The notes under the pieces are model-generated. The model ran no database searches, was not told the origin of the DNA, and was given only the letters and a program-made list of their open reading frames with translations. A DNA stretch of 39,878 bases from Pleurotus djamor (lineage: Eukaryota; Basidiomycota; Agaricomycetes; Agaricales; Pleurotaceae): the NCBI GenBank assembly GCA_029747585.1, contig JAPEVF010000413.1:1-39878 (forward strand), in the 5' to 3' direction. The stretch's first letter is position 1. The number at the start of each line of letters is the position of its first letter. A program made the position numbers and the translations under genes. Below, piece by piece: positions 23,922 through 35,181 of the stretch.

Positions 23922-25395
23922 CTACTTCTTCTGACGCTTCTTAACCTCCTCATCTTTACAGGCGTGCAGCATCAACTTGTTGGGGTGGGTTGGGGTCATA
24001 CCAGAATGGCCCTTCGACCAATCGTAGGAGACGGCGTAAGCGAATATATTGCCAGTCCGGTTGAAGGTTGTTGCTGAGATGGATCCATTGGCGTTGTCAA
24101 ATGCTGAAGGAATTTTAGCAACGGAGAGTACATTAAGAGGGAAGGTCATACATTTTAGTCGACTGCGGGCATCCTTGTCCCAGAAGTGAATGGTCCCATC
24201 CGAGCCTGCGGACAATCAGCGGAGAGTTGAAAGAGGATAACGACCACCTACCACAGGTAGAGAAAGTACCGTGAACGGGGTGGAAGGAAATATCATTGAC
24301 GGCATACACCATCGCTTGGTCCTTGACGCTAGCAGATGAGTCTTTTCGATGACATTTGAACGAGAAGTTATTGCTGTTTGGAGTGAGTAGAAGTCCAAGA
24401 AATCATAGCTGCCTACTCACGTCGAGTCTTTGTCTTCTATATATCTGATCCAGTTAGTCGAGATGAATGGTGACGATACGGACGACATACTGGATGGCGA
24501 CGCGTCCCTCAACACTACCAACAGCGAAGCCACTCGTTGGAGAAGCAGTGAAACATGAAATCACGCGTGTCTGCCACTTCAGAGGCGACGTAGAGGTCTG
24601 AGAAGGCGTTAGGTCCCTGAGGCGCTTGGGAGGTGAGCAAGTTTACTTTGTAAGGCGTTGAGGGATTGTTAAGGTTAATAACTTGGATATGTCGCTCGGC
24701 CGTGCCCACTATTAAGAGAGGCCATTGAATGTCCATACTGTAGCAGCGTTCAGGGAGTTGAACAGATGCCACAGGGTTTGATGTCCGGAGATCCCAATAC
24801 TGATGAAAAGCAACACCTCAGTTGTTTTTTTGAGTAAAACAGCTACCACGTCTCCGCACCTTGACCGTTTTGTCCCAGCTCCCCGTAGCTAATATGCCAG
24901 ATTGAGCATCGATCCACTTCACGCACTTGATTGGCGCGTCATGTTGCGCAACTTGCGAAGATTGCCCTGTCTGAACATCGAACATGCGCCCTGCGTTGTC
25001 GGCTCCCCCAGACAGTATTTTGTTCCCATCCTACACTGAAGTCAGACGACGCCCGAAATCCAGTAATACAACACGACGCACCTTATTCCAACAAACACTC
25101 AACACGGGTCCCTGATGCGAATACATGGCTTTGCCTTGTGTTTGCCCAGAAGGGCCGACTTCGTATATTCGAACCTGGCAAAAACGACGCGTCAAAGCAG
25201 CGACACCGACTTTCAGAGACCCATGCGCACATTGTTGTCCCAGCTTCCTACAGCCAAGAAGTCAGCTGCACCTGAGAAGGACAAAGAAGAGATAGAGTCG
25301 GTGGGTGGATCAGCGACCTCGATGTCCTTGTCGACGTTGGTTGAGTTCGAGATGCCAACTGGCGCAGGGGCCGCTGGGGTACCAAAGAATGACAT
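23922..25395 (-). CDS. RAE1: mRNA export factor Rae1/Gle2
   Basis: WD40 propeller of the nuclear pore that binds a Nup98-type GLEBS motif and supports mRNA export. The start is MSFFGTPAAPAPVGISNSTN. It continues DIEVADPPTDSISSLSFSGA, DFLAVGSWDNNVRIYEV, MYSHQGPVLSVCWNKDGNKI, LSGGADNAGRMFDVQTGQ and LATGSWDKTVKYWDLRT. The canonical Rae1 block VYAVNDISFHPVHGTFSTCG and SDGTIHFWDKDARSRLK follow. The end is FAYAVSYDWSKGHSGMTPTH then KDEEVKKRQKK, as in Rae1 of other eukaryotes. At least seven short introns are present. The next gene on the same strand is a divergent tandem paralogue, about 330 bp downstream. Confidence 0.92.
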
Positions 25396-25609
25396 GGCCG
25401 AGTAATTTGGCGGAGGGTTGCTGAGTTGTGGCTCGTTTGAGTTCGACGGGCGCAGAATGTGACTTTGTTTGGTCAAGCTTGGTTTTCGTCCCTATCCCAC
25501 ACTCCTAATGAACTTCATTTGAATAACAAAATCTCTTGGTATGAGGGATGTACACAGTAGGCTACTGAGGCATTCGTAAGCCTAATACATATGGTATGCA
25601 GCATCATTT

Positions 25610-27028
25610 TTAAAGGCATTGGCTGTACTAGAATATCGGACGGGGGATAAGTTGATGCACGGGGTTGATCAAGTACCTTGAACTTACCCATGGGTTTGAT
25701 ACTTGACAGGTCCAAGGTGCGACGCAAACTACTTCAGAATCAGCTTCCGCTCGGGATAAGGACATTAATTTATACTCACCGGTGCCTCCAGTCCATCCTT
25801 GCCCACCACATTGGCCCCAGTGCGGGACAGTTCCAACGGGAGGGTTGCCGGTAGGCGTGCTTCCGGGAGATGAGCTTGATGAGCTTGGGGTACCTGTGCC
25901 TGGTCCAGGTGTAAGGTTGGTCAACCCGAACCAAGCCAATACTTCGTTCTCCCGCACGGGGATGTTGTGGGGTACCCCTTGCGCAAGGATACCTACGACA
26001 GCACATGGTCAGAAGTAGTTCTGAAATTTCGTAAATCCCATAGCCTTCCTTGCCTTGTACATTGGGTCCATACGACGTTCTGGTATACCCACTGACGGGC
26101 GAGTTGGTCTCGGTGGACGTAGGTGTCTGGCTGACACCAAAGACGTTCGTCCACTGCTTAATTTGCTCTTGGAAGTTTTGCGCGTTGAGGATTTCATCCC
26201 TGGATTGTTGATTTTTTGTGAGAACCACAAGTATGTGTATTTGGCGAAACTTACTGTGTTCCGTGCCAGAACTGTACTTTTGGTCGTTGACCTGTGAAAC
26301 CTGGATATCCTGAGCGGGCTTGGTCGCCCTAGGCAGCCCATAGATATCGATTAGCAAAACTAAGGTAGAAGAACCTAAAGCATACCCATTGTTGAGGTGT
26401 CTTGATAAGTTGACCTTGAGAACATTGACTGTTCCACATTCCGGGCCCCTCAAAGCAGCCGTAAGGAACACCGGCGAAGAGGGAACCAGCTTTGAACAAG
26501 TCAGGGTACGCGCCCAAAAGGACGTTGGTCATCATTGCACCAGACGAGGTACCCGTGGCGAAAACACGCGAGGCATCAACCCCGTAGTTGCTGATGGCGT
26601 ATCTGACCATGGAAGCGATGGCAAGGGAGTCTCCGCCGCCATCGTGCGTCAGGGTGCCACTCGAATGCACATCCCAGCAGCCTCCACTATCCGGTGCGTG
26701 GGGGTAGATGACGATGAACCCATCTAGCAAAAAAAACATCAGCCATGGTAACAGCAAGTAGAGAGGGAACCAATTTACGGTTATCTGCCAGCTGAGCGTA
26801 CTGTGTTCCCTGGAAGTATGCTTGAGCAGTACCAGTGCAGTAATGCGACGCAATAATCAAAGGTGGGGGGTTCGCGAGTGCAGTAGGTTTATACAAAAAC
26901 ATCCGGACACCAGTGGGATTGGCACCGAAGTTCGTGACCTCTTGGAGAGTGCTGGAGAGAGCATTGACGAAGAATGCGTGGAAAGCCACCAAGAGACCAA
27001 GAGCGACCTGGAGGCGGAAGAAAGACAT
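25610..27028 (-). CDS. Secreted CE1-type acetylxylan/feruloyl esterase with C-terminal CBM1
   Basis: Plant cell-wall esterase of the PHB-depolymerase-like CE1 family that removes acetyl or feruloyl groups from xylan. The start is MSFFRLQVALGLLVAFHAFF (signal peptide). The catalytic domain shows PPLIIASHYCTGTAQAYFQ, GFIVIYPHAPDSGGCWDV, DSLAIASMVRYAI and the nucleophile motif FATGTSSGAMM. KVQFWHGTQDEI is near the Asp, and the predicted His is in QGVPHNIPV. A Ser/Pro/Gly linker (TPGPGTGTPSSSSSSPGSTP) leads to CBM1: HWGQCGGQGWTGGT, CVAPWTCQVSNPW, then YSQCL and stop. The final mini-exon is recovered only by splicing 25629-25689, which restores the exact CBM1 ending. All four CBM1 cysteines are present. 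Several further short introns are visible. Acetyl versus feruloyl specificity cannot be decided by eye. Confidence 0.9.
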
Positions 27029-27088
27029 CGCGGACCAAGAAGTCGAAGTTTGCGATTGCCTGGCGAAGCTCGAACAAAGATCGTCGTA

Positions 27089-27095
27089 TTTTATA
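27089..27095 (-). promoter_or_regulatory. TATA box of CE1 esterase
   Basis: TATAAAA on the minus strand, 61 nt upstream of the esterase ATG, a typical position for an inducible fungal enzyme gene. Confidence 0.6.
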
Positions 27096-27172
27096 CCTCA
27101 TCACCCTGGCCAGGTATGATGAACGGGGAATAACACAACACGATTCCTTCCGTATATTATCCAGCGTCGTAC

Positions 27173-27195
27173 GTGGGGGAGTAGATTGTCCCCGG
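27173..27195. promoter_or_regulatory. Possible paired CreA/Cre1 sites upstream of CE1 esterase
   Basis: GTGGGG at 27173-27178 and CCCCGG (CCGGGG reversed) at 27190-27195 both fit the carbon-repressor consensus SYGGGG. They lie on opposite strands 11 bp apart, about 150 bp upstream of the ATG. The motif is short and may occur by chance. Confidence 0.3.
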
Positions 27196-27579
27196 CATAT
27201 GCTCGGGTTCAATACCCCATCACGAGAGGGGATCCCAAGCACCAGCGAATAGGAAACTGAGAGATAGACAGGGCAGCGGGCAATGATCAGAGTGAACACA
27301 TTTCCCGGGTCGCCTAAAAGATCACATATGACACTGCACATTGTATAAAAGACTCAAGGAGACTTGGCAGTGTATATAAAGTGGTGTACCAACGCGGATA
27401 GAAAGGCCACAGGATGATCTCTGTGAAGTGGTTGACAGTAGAGTTTCTCCTGGATGCGCCAGCCGGGGAAATATTCCAGGGTCGATCACGGAAAAAGAGC
27501 ACATGGGCAATTCAGACTCGGGAGCCGCGTTCAAGAGAAAAGGTAAAATCGAGCAAAGTGGTGTATTGTACGACGTGAT

Positions 27580-28449
27580 CTAGAATATCGTGCAGGTAGG
27601 GAGTTTTCCTTCGAGAGTTTTGACTTTGCGATGTTTTGTGACTCTGAGTGTCTGCAAAGCGTCTCGGCCAATGAACGCAGCTTGCCACAACATCTGGTTC
27701 TTCTTAGCTTCACCGGAACGTGGGGCACCCCTTCTCTTTGGGCCCGAGTACATCGAGTACGGCCCCTCGACGATGTCGAACTGATGTGCGACGTGAGCAG
27801 CGCAGTTGTCAATTAGCTGGGATGATCAACCCAGTGTGAAAAAACCAATCCATNAAAAAAGAAGGGCAATAAGAACGTACCTTCTTCCAGGCGTCGTTAT
27901 CCGTAGTAAAGGACTTGGTATAGAGACGCGTATTCGGAGTGTACTCGAAGGTGACAACATAGGAATAAGGCCAGGTTTTGGATGGAAGGTCGCTGTGACA
28001 GCGGCCGAACAGAACAGCTTCATCTTCGTCCTATAAAACATATACAAAGGTTAGCTGCTGAGAAGGTGGGGTTTTCGGTGAGACCCACATCAAATACATA
28101 CAACCCCCCAGTGCCCTCAACGGTAAAGTCCCCACCGCTCTTACTATGAGTCAACGGCGCCCCACCGATGGGGTAATTCTTCGTCAAAAGTTGCAGCTCT
28201 TCCTTGGTGACAGCCCGATGGAAAGTCGACTTGCGGCCCAAGTGTACGGGGACATCTTGCAGCACGAAGCTCCCTTGGGCATACTGATCCTACAGACCTG
28301 AGCATCAGACGCGTAATAACCATTGTGTAAGGTTCATGACTTACTGCTTCAGCTTGGTTGACAAACGAGAGATGCGTACTGTTGCCGATGGGCGATGCGA
28401 GAACGAAGCCACAGAAAAGGGACAGCACAGCGAGCCGGACGTTGAACAT
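27580..28449 (-). CDS. Secreted protein of unknown function
   Basis: Signal peptide MFNVRLAVLSLFCGFVLASP, then a mature protein of about 230 residues. Exons join at about 28300, 28077-28025 and 27880-27811. The core reads LGRKSTFHRAVTKEELQLLT, GGDFTVEGTGGLYVFD, DEDEAVLFGRCHSDLPSKTW and YVVTFEYTPNTRLYTKSF. The end is RKVKTLEGKLPTCTIF. I do not recognise a named family. The arrangement 'xHR... GGDF...G..GLYV.DD...A' recalls small secreted fungal proteins and some ADP-ribosyltransferase-fold domains, but this is only a resemblance. It lies between the CE1 esterase and acetate kinase on the same strand. An ambiguous base at 27854 sits in the last intron. Confidence 0.7.
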
Positions 28450-29008
28450 TGCGATCGAGTCAAGTCGGAAGAAGTTGCAGTGCGTGTCAACGACCTCTTG
28501 AACGGGTATTCATACGCTCGACCTCCCGGTGATGTCCATCCCCCGTTTCCCCTGCGGCGAAAGGTACATGTCACTTGGGTGCCTATGCGTGTGCAGGTCG
28601 GCGCGACTAATAGAAAAAGCTATAAAGATTGTTCGTTAGTGCTACATACTAGGCACAACAAAAGACGGACCTGTACCTCGCTCTGATATAGTATGGTTAT
28701 GACAGCGTCAGAGAAGAACAAGGGGAGATGGAAGTCGAGAAGCCCATGATATCTGTTGGTTCCACCAAGAGCACTCCCGAGCCTAAAGGGCGTCTTAGAC
28801 GCAGATCATGCATCATAGCACTCAACGCGGATATGAATGCGACGGGAAGAAGAGGATGAAGTTGGCGCCTGTCGACGACTGCTTTGTCTCCCCTTGGTCT
28901 CCTGAGTCCTAACCACAAAAATTGTTCAAAAAGTGTCCAATATTATGTTGCTATGTTCACTAGAGTAGAAACACGAAATCCCTAAGAAAAGTTTAAAGTA
29001 CTCAACGA
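28450..29008. other. Intergenic region, no gene recognised
   Basis: About 560 bp between the secreted-protein ATG and the acetate kinase stop. Open frames are short, overlap on both strands and show no known motif. It should contain the promoter of the secreted protein and the 3' UTR of acetate kinase. Confidence 0.5.
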
Positions 29009-30641
29009 TCACTCCCAAAACTTCTTCGCAAGCGCACATTCCCGTGCCATTTCCAGCTATCAAACGTGAATGTCAGTGCCAACTCTCATGCGAAAAGAAC
29101 GAGATTTCGCACCTGTTCGTCCGTCCTGCAAATCAACAATGCCTTCTTCCTCTCTCCCTGTCCCCCAGTCCCCTCAACACCAATACCCATCACCACACCC
29201 TCCTCCTTCTCGACGCTCTCGTTCTTCTCCTCATCCACATCCTCAAATCCTAAACACTTCATCTTCTCACCAACAACCTTCCTAACCTCCTTACTCCTCT
29301 CCCCAATCCCACCCGAAAACACCAGTGCGTCCACTTCCCCGTTCAACTTCAGGTAGTACGCGCCAACGTAGTCGATTATCCGATCCACGAGCAAGTCAAA
29401 GGCAAGTCGGTTCGGGTTGTGTTCATAATCGGGATCGGGGGACGAGAGGTCTGCTTTTGATGTGACTACGGCAAAGTCGGTCGTTCCAGTGAGTGCTTTC
29501 CACCCCGATTGGGTGTTCAGGATGTGCTCCGCCTAAACGAATTACTGAGTTTTGTTTCAAGTCTAACATACGCGATCTTACCTCTGTGACGTGCAACTGA
29601 ACAGCTGCTTTCCGATCGTGCGTTATCCGTCCGGCTTTGTTGGTATAATGAAAGATGAGAGAAGGGTCGATTGCACCAGCGCGTGTGGCGCCAGGAAGTC
29701 CGTTGAGGGGTGTCAGACCCATGGACGTGTCGAGAGATTTTCCTGCTTTTATCGCGCAGGCGGACGCACCAGAACCGAGATGGAGGACGATGAGGTTTAG
29801 TTCTTCTGGAAGCTATGGCAACGTTCAGGTATGTGTGGAAGGGAAAACGGAATTCTGAGCTACCTTTTGTGTATACCGGGCGACTGAACGTAGAATGAAG
29901 GCGTCTGCGTCGCGCTTTTGAATAACTCCGAAGATGAAGTAGCGGGAGTCTTACAACTAAGACCATGGAAACCGTATTTCTTCAGACCTCGCTTCTTTGC
30001 GATGGTCTGGTTAATGGCATAGCTCGCGATTTGCGCTGGCATCGAGCGGTGGAACGCGGTATCAAAGTACGCGATCGACTCTGCACTGGGAATATTTGCA
30101 ATACAGGCTTTGATAACGGATAACGCGGCACCGTTGTGTCTGTCCGTGAAGATGAATTAGTACCTGAGTGAAATAGATGTAATAAACCATACAGCGGCGC
30201 GAGATCGGAGAGCTTTTCGATATGATGATAGCTTTCGTCAGATATGACGACGGGGTCCGTGTAATCGCCTCCATGGACGACACGGTGACATATTCGTTGG
30301 ATCCTCTCCCGGTCAATGTCCGCTTCCTTCTTCAAGTAATCTAGGAAATGGGAAAAAGCCGTGGCGTGATCCTCGATGGTGTCGACAGCCTCGTCCTTCA
30401 CGTTCGCGGCGCTCGCATTGACGATACCGTCTGGGTTGATGATTTTAAACGAGAATTTAGCAGGAGGAGCGGATATGTTGGAAATTGATGACGTCAAAAG
30501 CAAGGTGACGGGGTCATGACCAAGAACGAATTCATGAGAGGTGACGACGTAGAGAGAGATCTTTAGCGACGAAGAACCAGCATTGACAGAGAGAGCGAGG
30601 GGGTATTTCGAGAGGTCTTGGCCGTTTGTGTCGTTGGGCAT
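29009..30641 (-). CDS. ack: Acetate kinase
   Basis: Cytosolic enzyme interconverting acetate + ATP and acetyl phosphate + ADP. In fungi it is thought to work with a phosphoketolase. The sequence shows the ASKHA phosphate-1 motif [19 protein letters not shown], then [47 protein letters not shown] (catalytic-region Asp, His) and KKYGFHGLS follow. Next are [15 protein letters not shown] and [20 protein letters not shown] (catalytic Arg). Near the C-terminus come [19 protein letters not shown] and ALAKKFWE. Introns of 50-60 nt interrupt it about five times. Active-site Asn, Arg, Asp and His residues are kept. The Met of MPNDTNGQ fits the family start. The frame stays open upstream to 31133, which is probably leader sequence. 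Confidence 0.92.
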
Positions 30642-31632
30642 ATTGGAGCGTTGGTGAGGCTTGAAACTGATTTCGATAGATAATAAAGGTGGAGATGATC
30701 TAGGGTTCTGTTCTGCCTGCCCAGGGCCGAGTTGATTGCCCAGGCCAAAGAAAGACTCCGTGGCAGTCCAGAACCGTTGATGTTGATGGTACTCGAGTTC
30801 CCCAGGAAAGCGAACGTGTACGAGATGCGAAGAAACGTCGGAGGATTTTTTGGAGATAGAGTATATCTGCAGCTCGTCGCCAACTAGTTCGCGACAAACA
30901 GGCGTCGCCAGCAAGGACCTAGACTCGATCCAGGCGTACTTGGTACCTAGTCCCTCGTTTGCGTGAGCAAAGAGGAGGGGGAAAATAAAACACTCGGAAA
31001 TTATTTTCTCTTTTTCCCAAAACTTACCAGAACGGCTAAAATCGAGCCTAACAAGGACCCAGTTCTGAAAAAGTTGACGCGAGCCTTGAATATTTGAATT
31101 TCCAACTTGGAAAGGCTTGGGCGAGGACATCATGTGACTTACTTAGTCACATGAAGGAAAGTTGTGCGGTGCCCGACGGGCCGACTTGTGCGTTTCGCAC
31201 TTCACTGTTCCGCCCACCCTTGCGTGTATTATACAATTTCTTGTCTACCTGGGTGTCAATACCATTTATATCTCTACTTTCAAATGGAAGCTTACTCGGA
31301 ACAACGATCCCGGAGGCGACCAAAGCACATCAAAGTCCTAGCCCGCAACCATGTGGTGAAAGACCTAGGAGTGCTGAGAATTGCCGGACCCAGAAGGATC
31401 GGTGCACGCATGCTAAGGAGGATAAGTACTGAGGCCTGAGGGAGGAAAGTAGGAGGGAAAGCGATGACTCTAAAACCTTCCCTCTGCTTTTGATGGTTCT
31501 TTATACTCTTCTTTTTCGAGGCCGGTGTACTTGAGCCAGGTTATCTCTGTCTTTGTGCTCAAGGACGTTTACTACAGAGAAAATGGGGGGGGAATCCTCA
31601 AGAATTCCTGGTACTATACAGCGGGTTTCGCG
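30642..31632. other. Upstream region of acetate kinase up to the arm 2 border
   Basis: About 1 kb. On the minus strand the acetate kinase frame stays open for some 160 further codons without family similarity, and a gtaag-like donor occurs near 31025-31030. This is either a long leader or a gene relic. From 31440 to 31632 I see no gene. A G-run lies near 31586-31593, and the inverted repeat starts abruptly at 31633. Confidence 0.4.
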
Positions 31633-32341
31633 TACCCCAAAGTATTTCGAGAAAAAGTCAAGACGTTGACGTCTTCGTATGGGTACAACAAACGAACCAT
31701 CCATGAGGCTTTAAAGTACGGAACACAGGTATATGAACAAGAAATCAACGCGCAGATTGACCGCCTTCAAATACCCCTCCTTGTTGAATTGCTCAATACC
31801 TACCTTGAAGTTGATGAAGTCGCCGCTCACTACCTTGTTCAATCGTATCGAGTCACTCCCCTTCGCCATCCCGACGCTAAGAATTATCTATCGTCTGACA
31901 TAATGGTCCACGACGATTCATATTCCACTCGCGTTCACACGCGACGCAGATACGTATTATATCCCCAATGAAATCAACAATCCCGCGTTCGATGCGTACA
32001 TTCGCCCTTCTGACGACCTCAGCATTGGCTTCCAGATGACCCTGTCTCCGGGACAGCCGCTGAAATCCAAAGGACTCTCCATCCTCTCCGGGCGTTTGGG
32101 AACGAAAAGAAAGTACTTTGTGTTTGTGGTCCAAAAGGGTCATATATTCCAGTGCCCTGCCCCTTCAGCTCGCCGGAGGTCGATTTTCGAGTTTTATACA
32201 TTGGAGTTGGATTATCAAGTGCCGGCGGCGGTGTATCCTGATGAAGGGGGCGCTGAAGATTACGATCCATCTGGAAGCCCATCTAGACCTGACGATATGG
32301 AGGAATTGATGAAGATGAAGACGGAGAAGACAGCCCTTTGA
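31633..32341 (+). pseudogene. NTPase gene fragment, 3' part only (arm 2 copy)
   Basis: Copy of the last third of the NTPase gene at 17683-19232. It begins inside the exon encoding YPKVFREKVKTLTSSYGYNK and has lost the N-terminal region and Walker A. Upstream sequence is unrelated, though the frame is open from 31525 by chance. It keeps the frame break before FDAYIRPSDDLSIGFQMTL seen in arm 1. A tryptophan conserved in the family (ARWRSIFEF in arm 1) is arginine here (ARRRSIFEF). Confidence 0.85.
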
Positions 32342-32777
32342 AGACATCAACTTGAACGTAGACCCTTCCTCCCCTCCGATGAGCTCGTACACTCCTACCT
32401 GGTTCCATCGCGGCACTCCAAGTGTATGTATGTATATTAAGACTCTAATATTGTAGGGTATGGTAAATATATACTCATATAATATTTACGTGCTAATGAG
32501 TGCAGAATGAGTGTTCGAAATGTGCCAAGATAGTACAACAAATGCGCAGAACAAAGTACAAGCCCCGAGTATGAGGTGATGGTGACTGTGAAGGAATGTA
32601 GGGTACAGGAGTGTAGATACAATAAATGAAGGCCAGCTGTAAGCTGTGACTATTCGAAATACAAATACTGCCAGCCATGGCGACTGTCAGGATAAGATTA
32701 CAACCGGGATGAAGAACGAAAGGCAGGGGTAATGCTGGAGGTCGTAACGAGGGGAGAGGGTGGGTCGGTGTTGGAGA

Positions 32778-33368
32778 TCAAACCATTATCGCAACGACGA
32801 TCCCTGACACGATGCATGAAAGGATGCAGATTGCCCAAGTGCATCGCAATCCCCATTCAATTTCATCAGCAAGCATACGATTGTACGAGATCTCTGAGCG
32901 AGTTCTTGTCTTCTCGAAGAAATTAGGGACGTTTGCAAGGGTGCGTCGTGTCGACTGGCGGGCGATAATAGCGACGAACATCAAAATAGCCCCTAGAAGC
33001 CATAGTAGGGGAAAGACTGAGGGGGAATGTAAGTGGCGGTAGGCAAGAGATTTGGACGGGAAAAACTTACAGAAACCAAATTTCAAAAGACGTTTCGTTA
33101 CTGGCGTGCGCTCTTGGGGTGCGGCGTCACGTCTCACGACGTGGTAGTAGGATGGGAGGCTCGAATCTTCGCGCTGATAGGCAGGAGGTGCCTCGGGATG
33201 GGAGACATCGGTTTCATAAAGTTCTCTCCATCCTTGTTCGGTATAGTTCCGAATATCTTGTGACGAGACGGAGAGATGACCTCCGATGTGGAGGTGTGCG
33301 GGTGATGGGTATGTGAGGGCGATGTGAGAGGGGGGAGAAGAGAAATCGAACGAAGGGGTAGTCGACAT
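32778..33368 (-). CDS. Two-helix membrane protein, function unknown (arm 2 copy)
   Basis: Same protein as at 16648-17246: start MSTTPSFDFSSPPSHIALTY, one intron, two helices, ending WAICILSCIVSGIVVAIMV. This copy lacks the ambiguous extra base of arm 1, so its first exon reads without a break. Its intron is 7 nt shorter than in arm 1 (agtacct missing) and by chance has no stop, so the frame is open straight through. Splicing with the gtaagt donor still gives the better FGFFFPLLWLLGAIL junction. Confidence 0.65.
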   Translation of the reverse strand: MSTTPSFDFSSPPSHIALTYPSPAHLHIGGHLSVSSQDIRNYTEQGWRELYETDVSHPEAPPAYQREDSSLPSYYHVVRRDAAPQERTPVTKRLLKFGFCKFFPSKSLAYRHLHSPSVFPLLWLLGAILMFVAIIARQSTRRTLANVPNFFEKTRTRSEISYNRMLADEIEWGLRCTWAICILSCIVSGIVVAIMV

Positions 33369-34871
33369 GATGATGGATGCCCAAGGTCGCCAGTCAGTGG
33401 ATTATTGGCTGGTAAGGATGCGGTCTAAGCCTGCTCGCTTCAGAACAGTGGCCCATTCTTATATACAACGGCTCAGAAGCGGATTATCTCCGAGAACATG
33501 ACGAATTTTAGGATGTCGAGACCAGGGCTCTCGACGAGACAGGCGGTATCCATGCAGAATGAATAGTTCCCTGGAAATGCCATGGATTGAGGCTGTCAGT
33601 GCACATAGTAGGATCGCTGAACATTTGACGAAGTCCTTCCAACGAGCCAATCATGGCGTTCAATCCAAGCACGAACAAATAACAGCCCGGTGCTGTCTGT
33701 CAGGCGGCAACGACTTCGACCACAACCACAACCATTCTTCCTGCTTATCAGCTTTTCCCCAATGATATATGTTTTCTTGTCGTCAGACATCAAAATTCTT
33801 CCCTTCGGACCACAGAACATCTGTTCTCAGCACCCGCGCCTCATGACGTGACTCGCGACGAAAACAACGATCAGCTTCTATGGATTTACGTCGACCGTTG
33901 TGTGCCCCAGCGTACGATGGGGTCTATGCACCCAAGTTAACGCTTATATGAGCACGGTCGTGTCCTCGGTCAGGCTAGCGCACTTGGCCTGAATCCGTTC
34001 GAACTCTCTAGGCGTCAAGAACATTCACTTGATCCCGAAGAACCTCGTATTCCGCTCCGGTCTTGGTTTTTGGCACTTTGGTCTTCTAGGAGAATGATTA
34101 TCATTGTCAAATCATTGTGGCCAATGGTTAGCCAGTAAACACAAGCCGTCATATAGCCGATGGTGTCACCGATGTCATTGTTAATCTCTTCCAGAACTAT
34201 TCAAGGATTGGCCGAACCGATCCTAAATGGCTCTGGCGTTGGCCAATGGCAAGTGTGCTGACCTGGTTGGCAGTGCCAAGTAGGATACCACGAGACGACC
34301 GATTTCACTGGGAATCAGCAGTCGAACCGACGCCGCGTCCAACATGCGATCAAGCCTCGTTCCACCAAACAGATTTGTGAGCCTCCTCCTTAGCCCTCTC
34401 GGACTCGTCTCATTTTCATCGATATGTTACTAGACCCGTTGACCTGTGACCTGTGACCATAATGAACTATACGAGCCACACGTTTACCTCAGCCCACCAA
34501 ATTATCGAACGATGCGATTGACCCTCACGCGACGGATGAACGTGGTCGCAATGGCAAATGCAAAAACATCTCCCTCGTTCCGAAAATCCATCTCGCCCGC
34601 TCCCTCTGCTCCTTCCACATGCTTTTGGATTCAAACAAAAATCTGTCTGGAGAAGAGGACGGACTGTATTTGTTGGCGTGCTACGGCCAGACGTCCTAGC
34701 ACTGCACTGCATCTTGATAGAGATGCGCTACTAGATGGACGCGGGACACAAGGGCAGAGTCCGAGTTTACAGTCTTATTTCAAGCCGTCGCACTGCTTAT
34801 ACACGCCATACCAGGGGTAGCGGTCCGGACTTGTGACGAAAATAGCTTCCGCGTCTCTTACCAATACGACC
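33369..34871. other. Intergenic region, arm 2
   Basis: Counterpart of 15138-16647 with scattered substitutions and two instead of three GGTCACA units. A TATATAAG element for the membrane protein sits at 33458-33465 (minus). No gene recognised. Confidence 0.6.
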
Positions 34872-35181
34872 ATGCGTGCTATCGTTTGCCCATCTGCGCC
34901 TGTGCTTCCCAGCGAACTCGTCTATGACACAAATTACCCTAAACCTCAACCAAAGGACGGCTCTGTCCTTATACAAGTGAAGGCATTTGGGCCGAATCGG
35001 TCTGAGCTATTCACCCGTCAGGGCCATTCGCCTGGTATCAAATTTCCCTGTATCCTAGGTATCGAATGTGTGTGCGTAGTCGAAGATGCTGGAGGTGGTC
35101 CCTGGCACAAAGGGGACAGTGTCGCGACCATAATGGGCGGAATGGGCCGTCAATTTGATGGTACGTGCATGCCTCGCCTTA

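Noticed and set aside
31525..31971. A chimeric protein starting in the spacer and running into the NTPase fragment
   Set aside because: The N-terminal part is unrelated sequence with no coding signs. The joined frame is probably accidental, and the fragment still has the downstream frame break.
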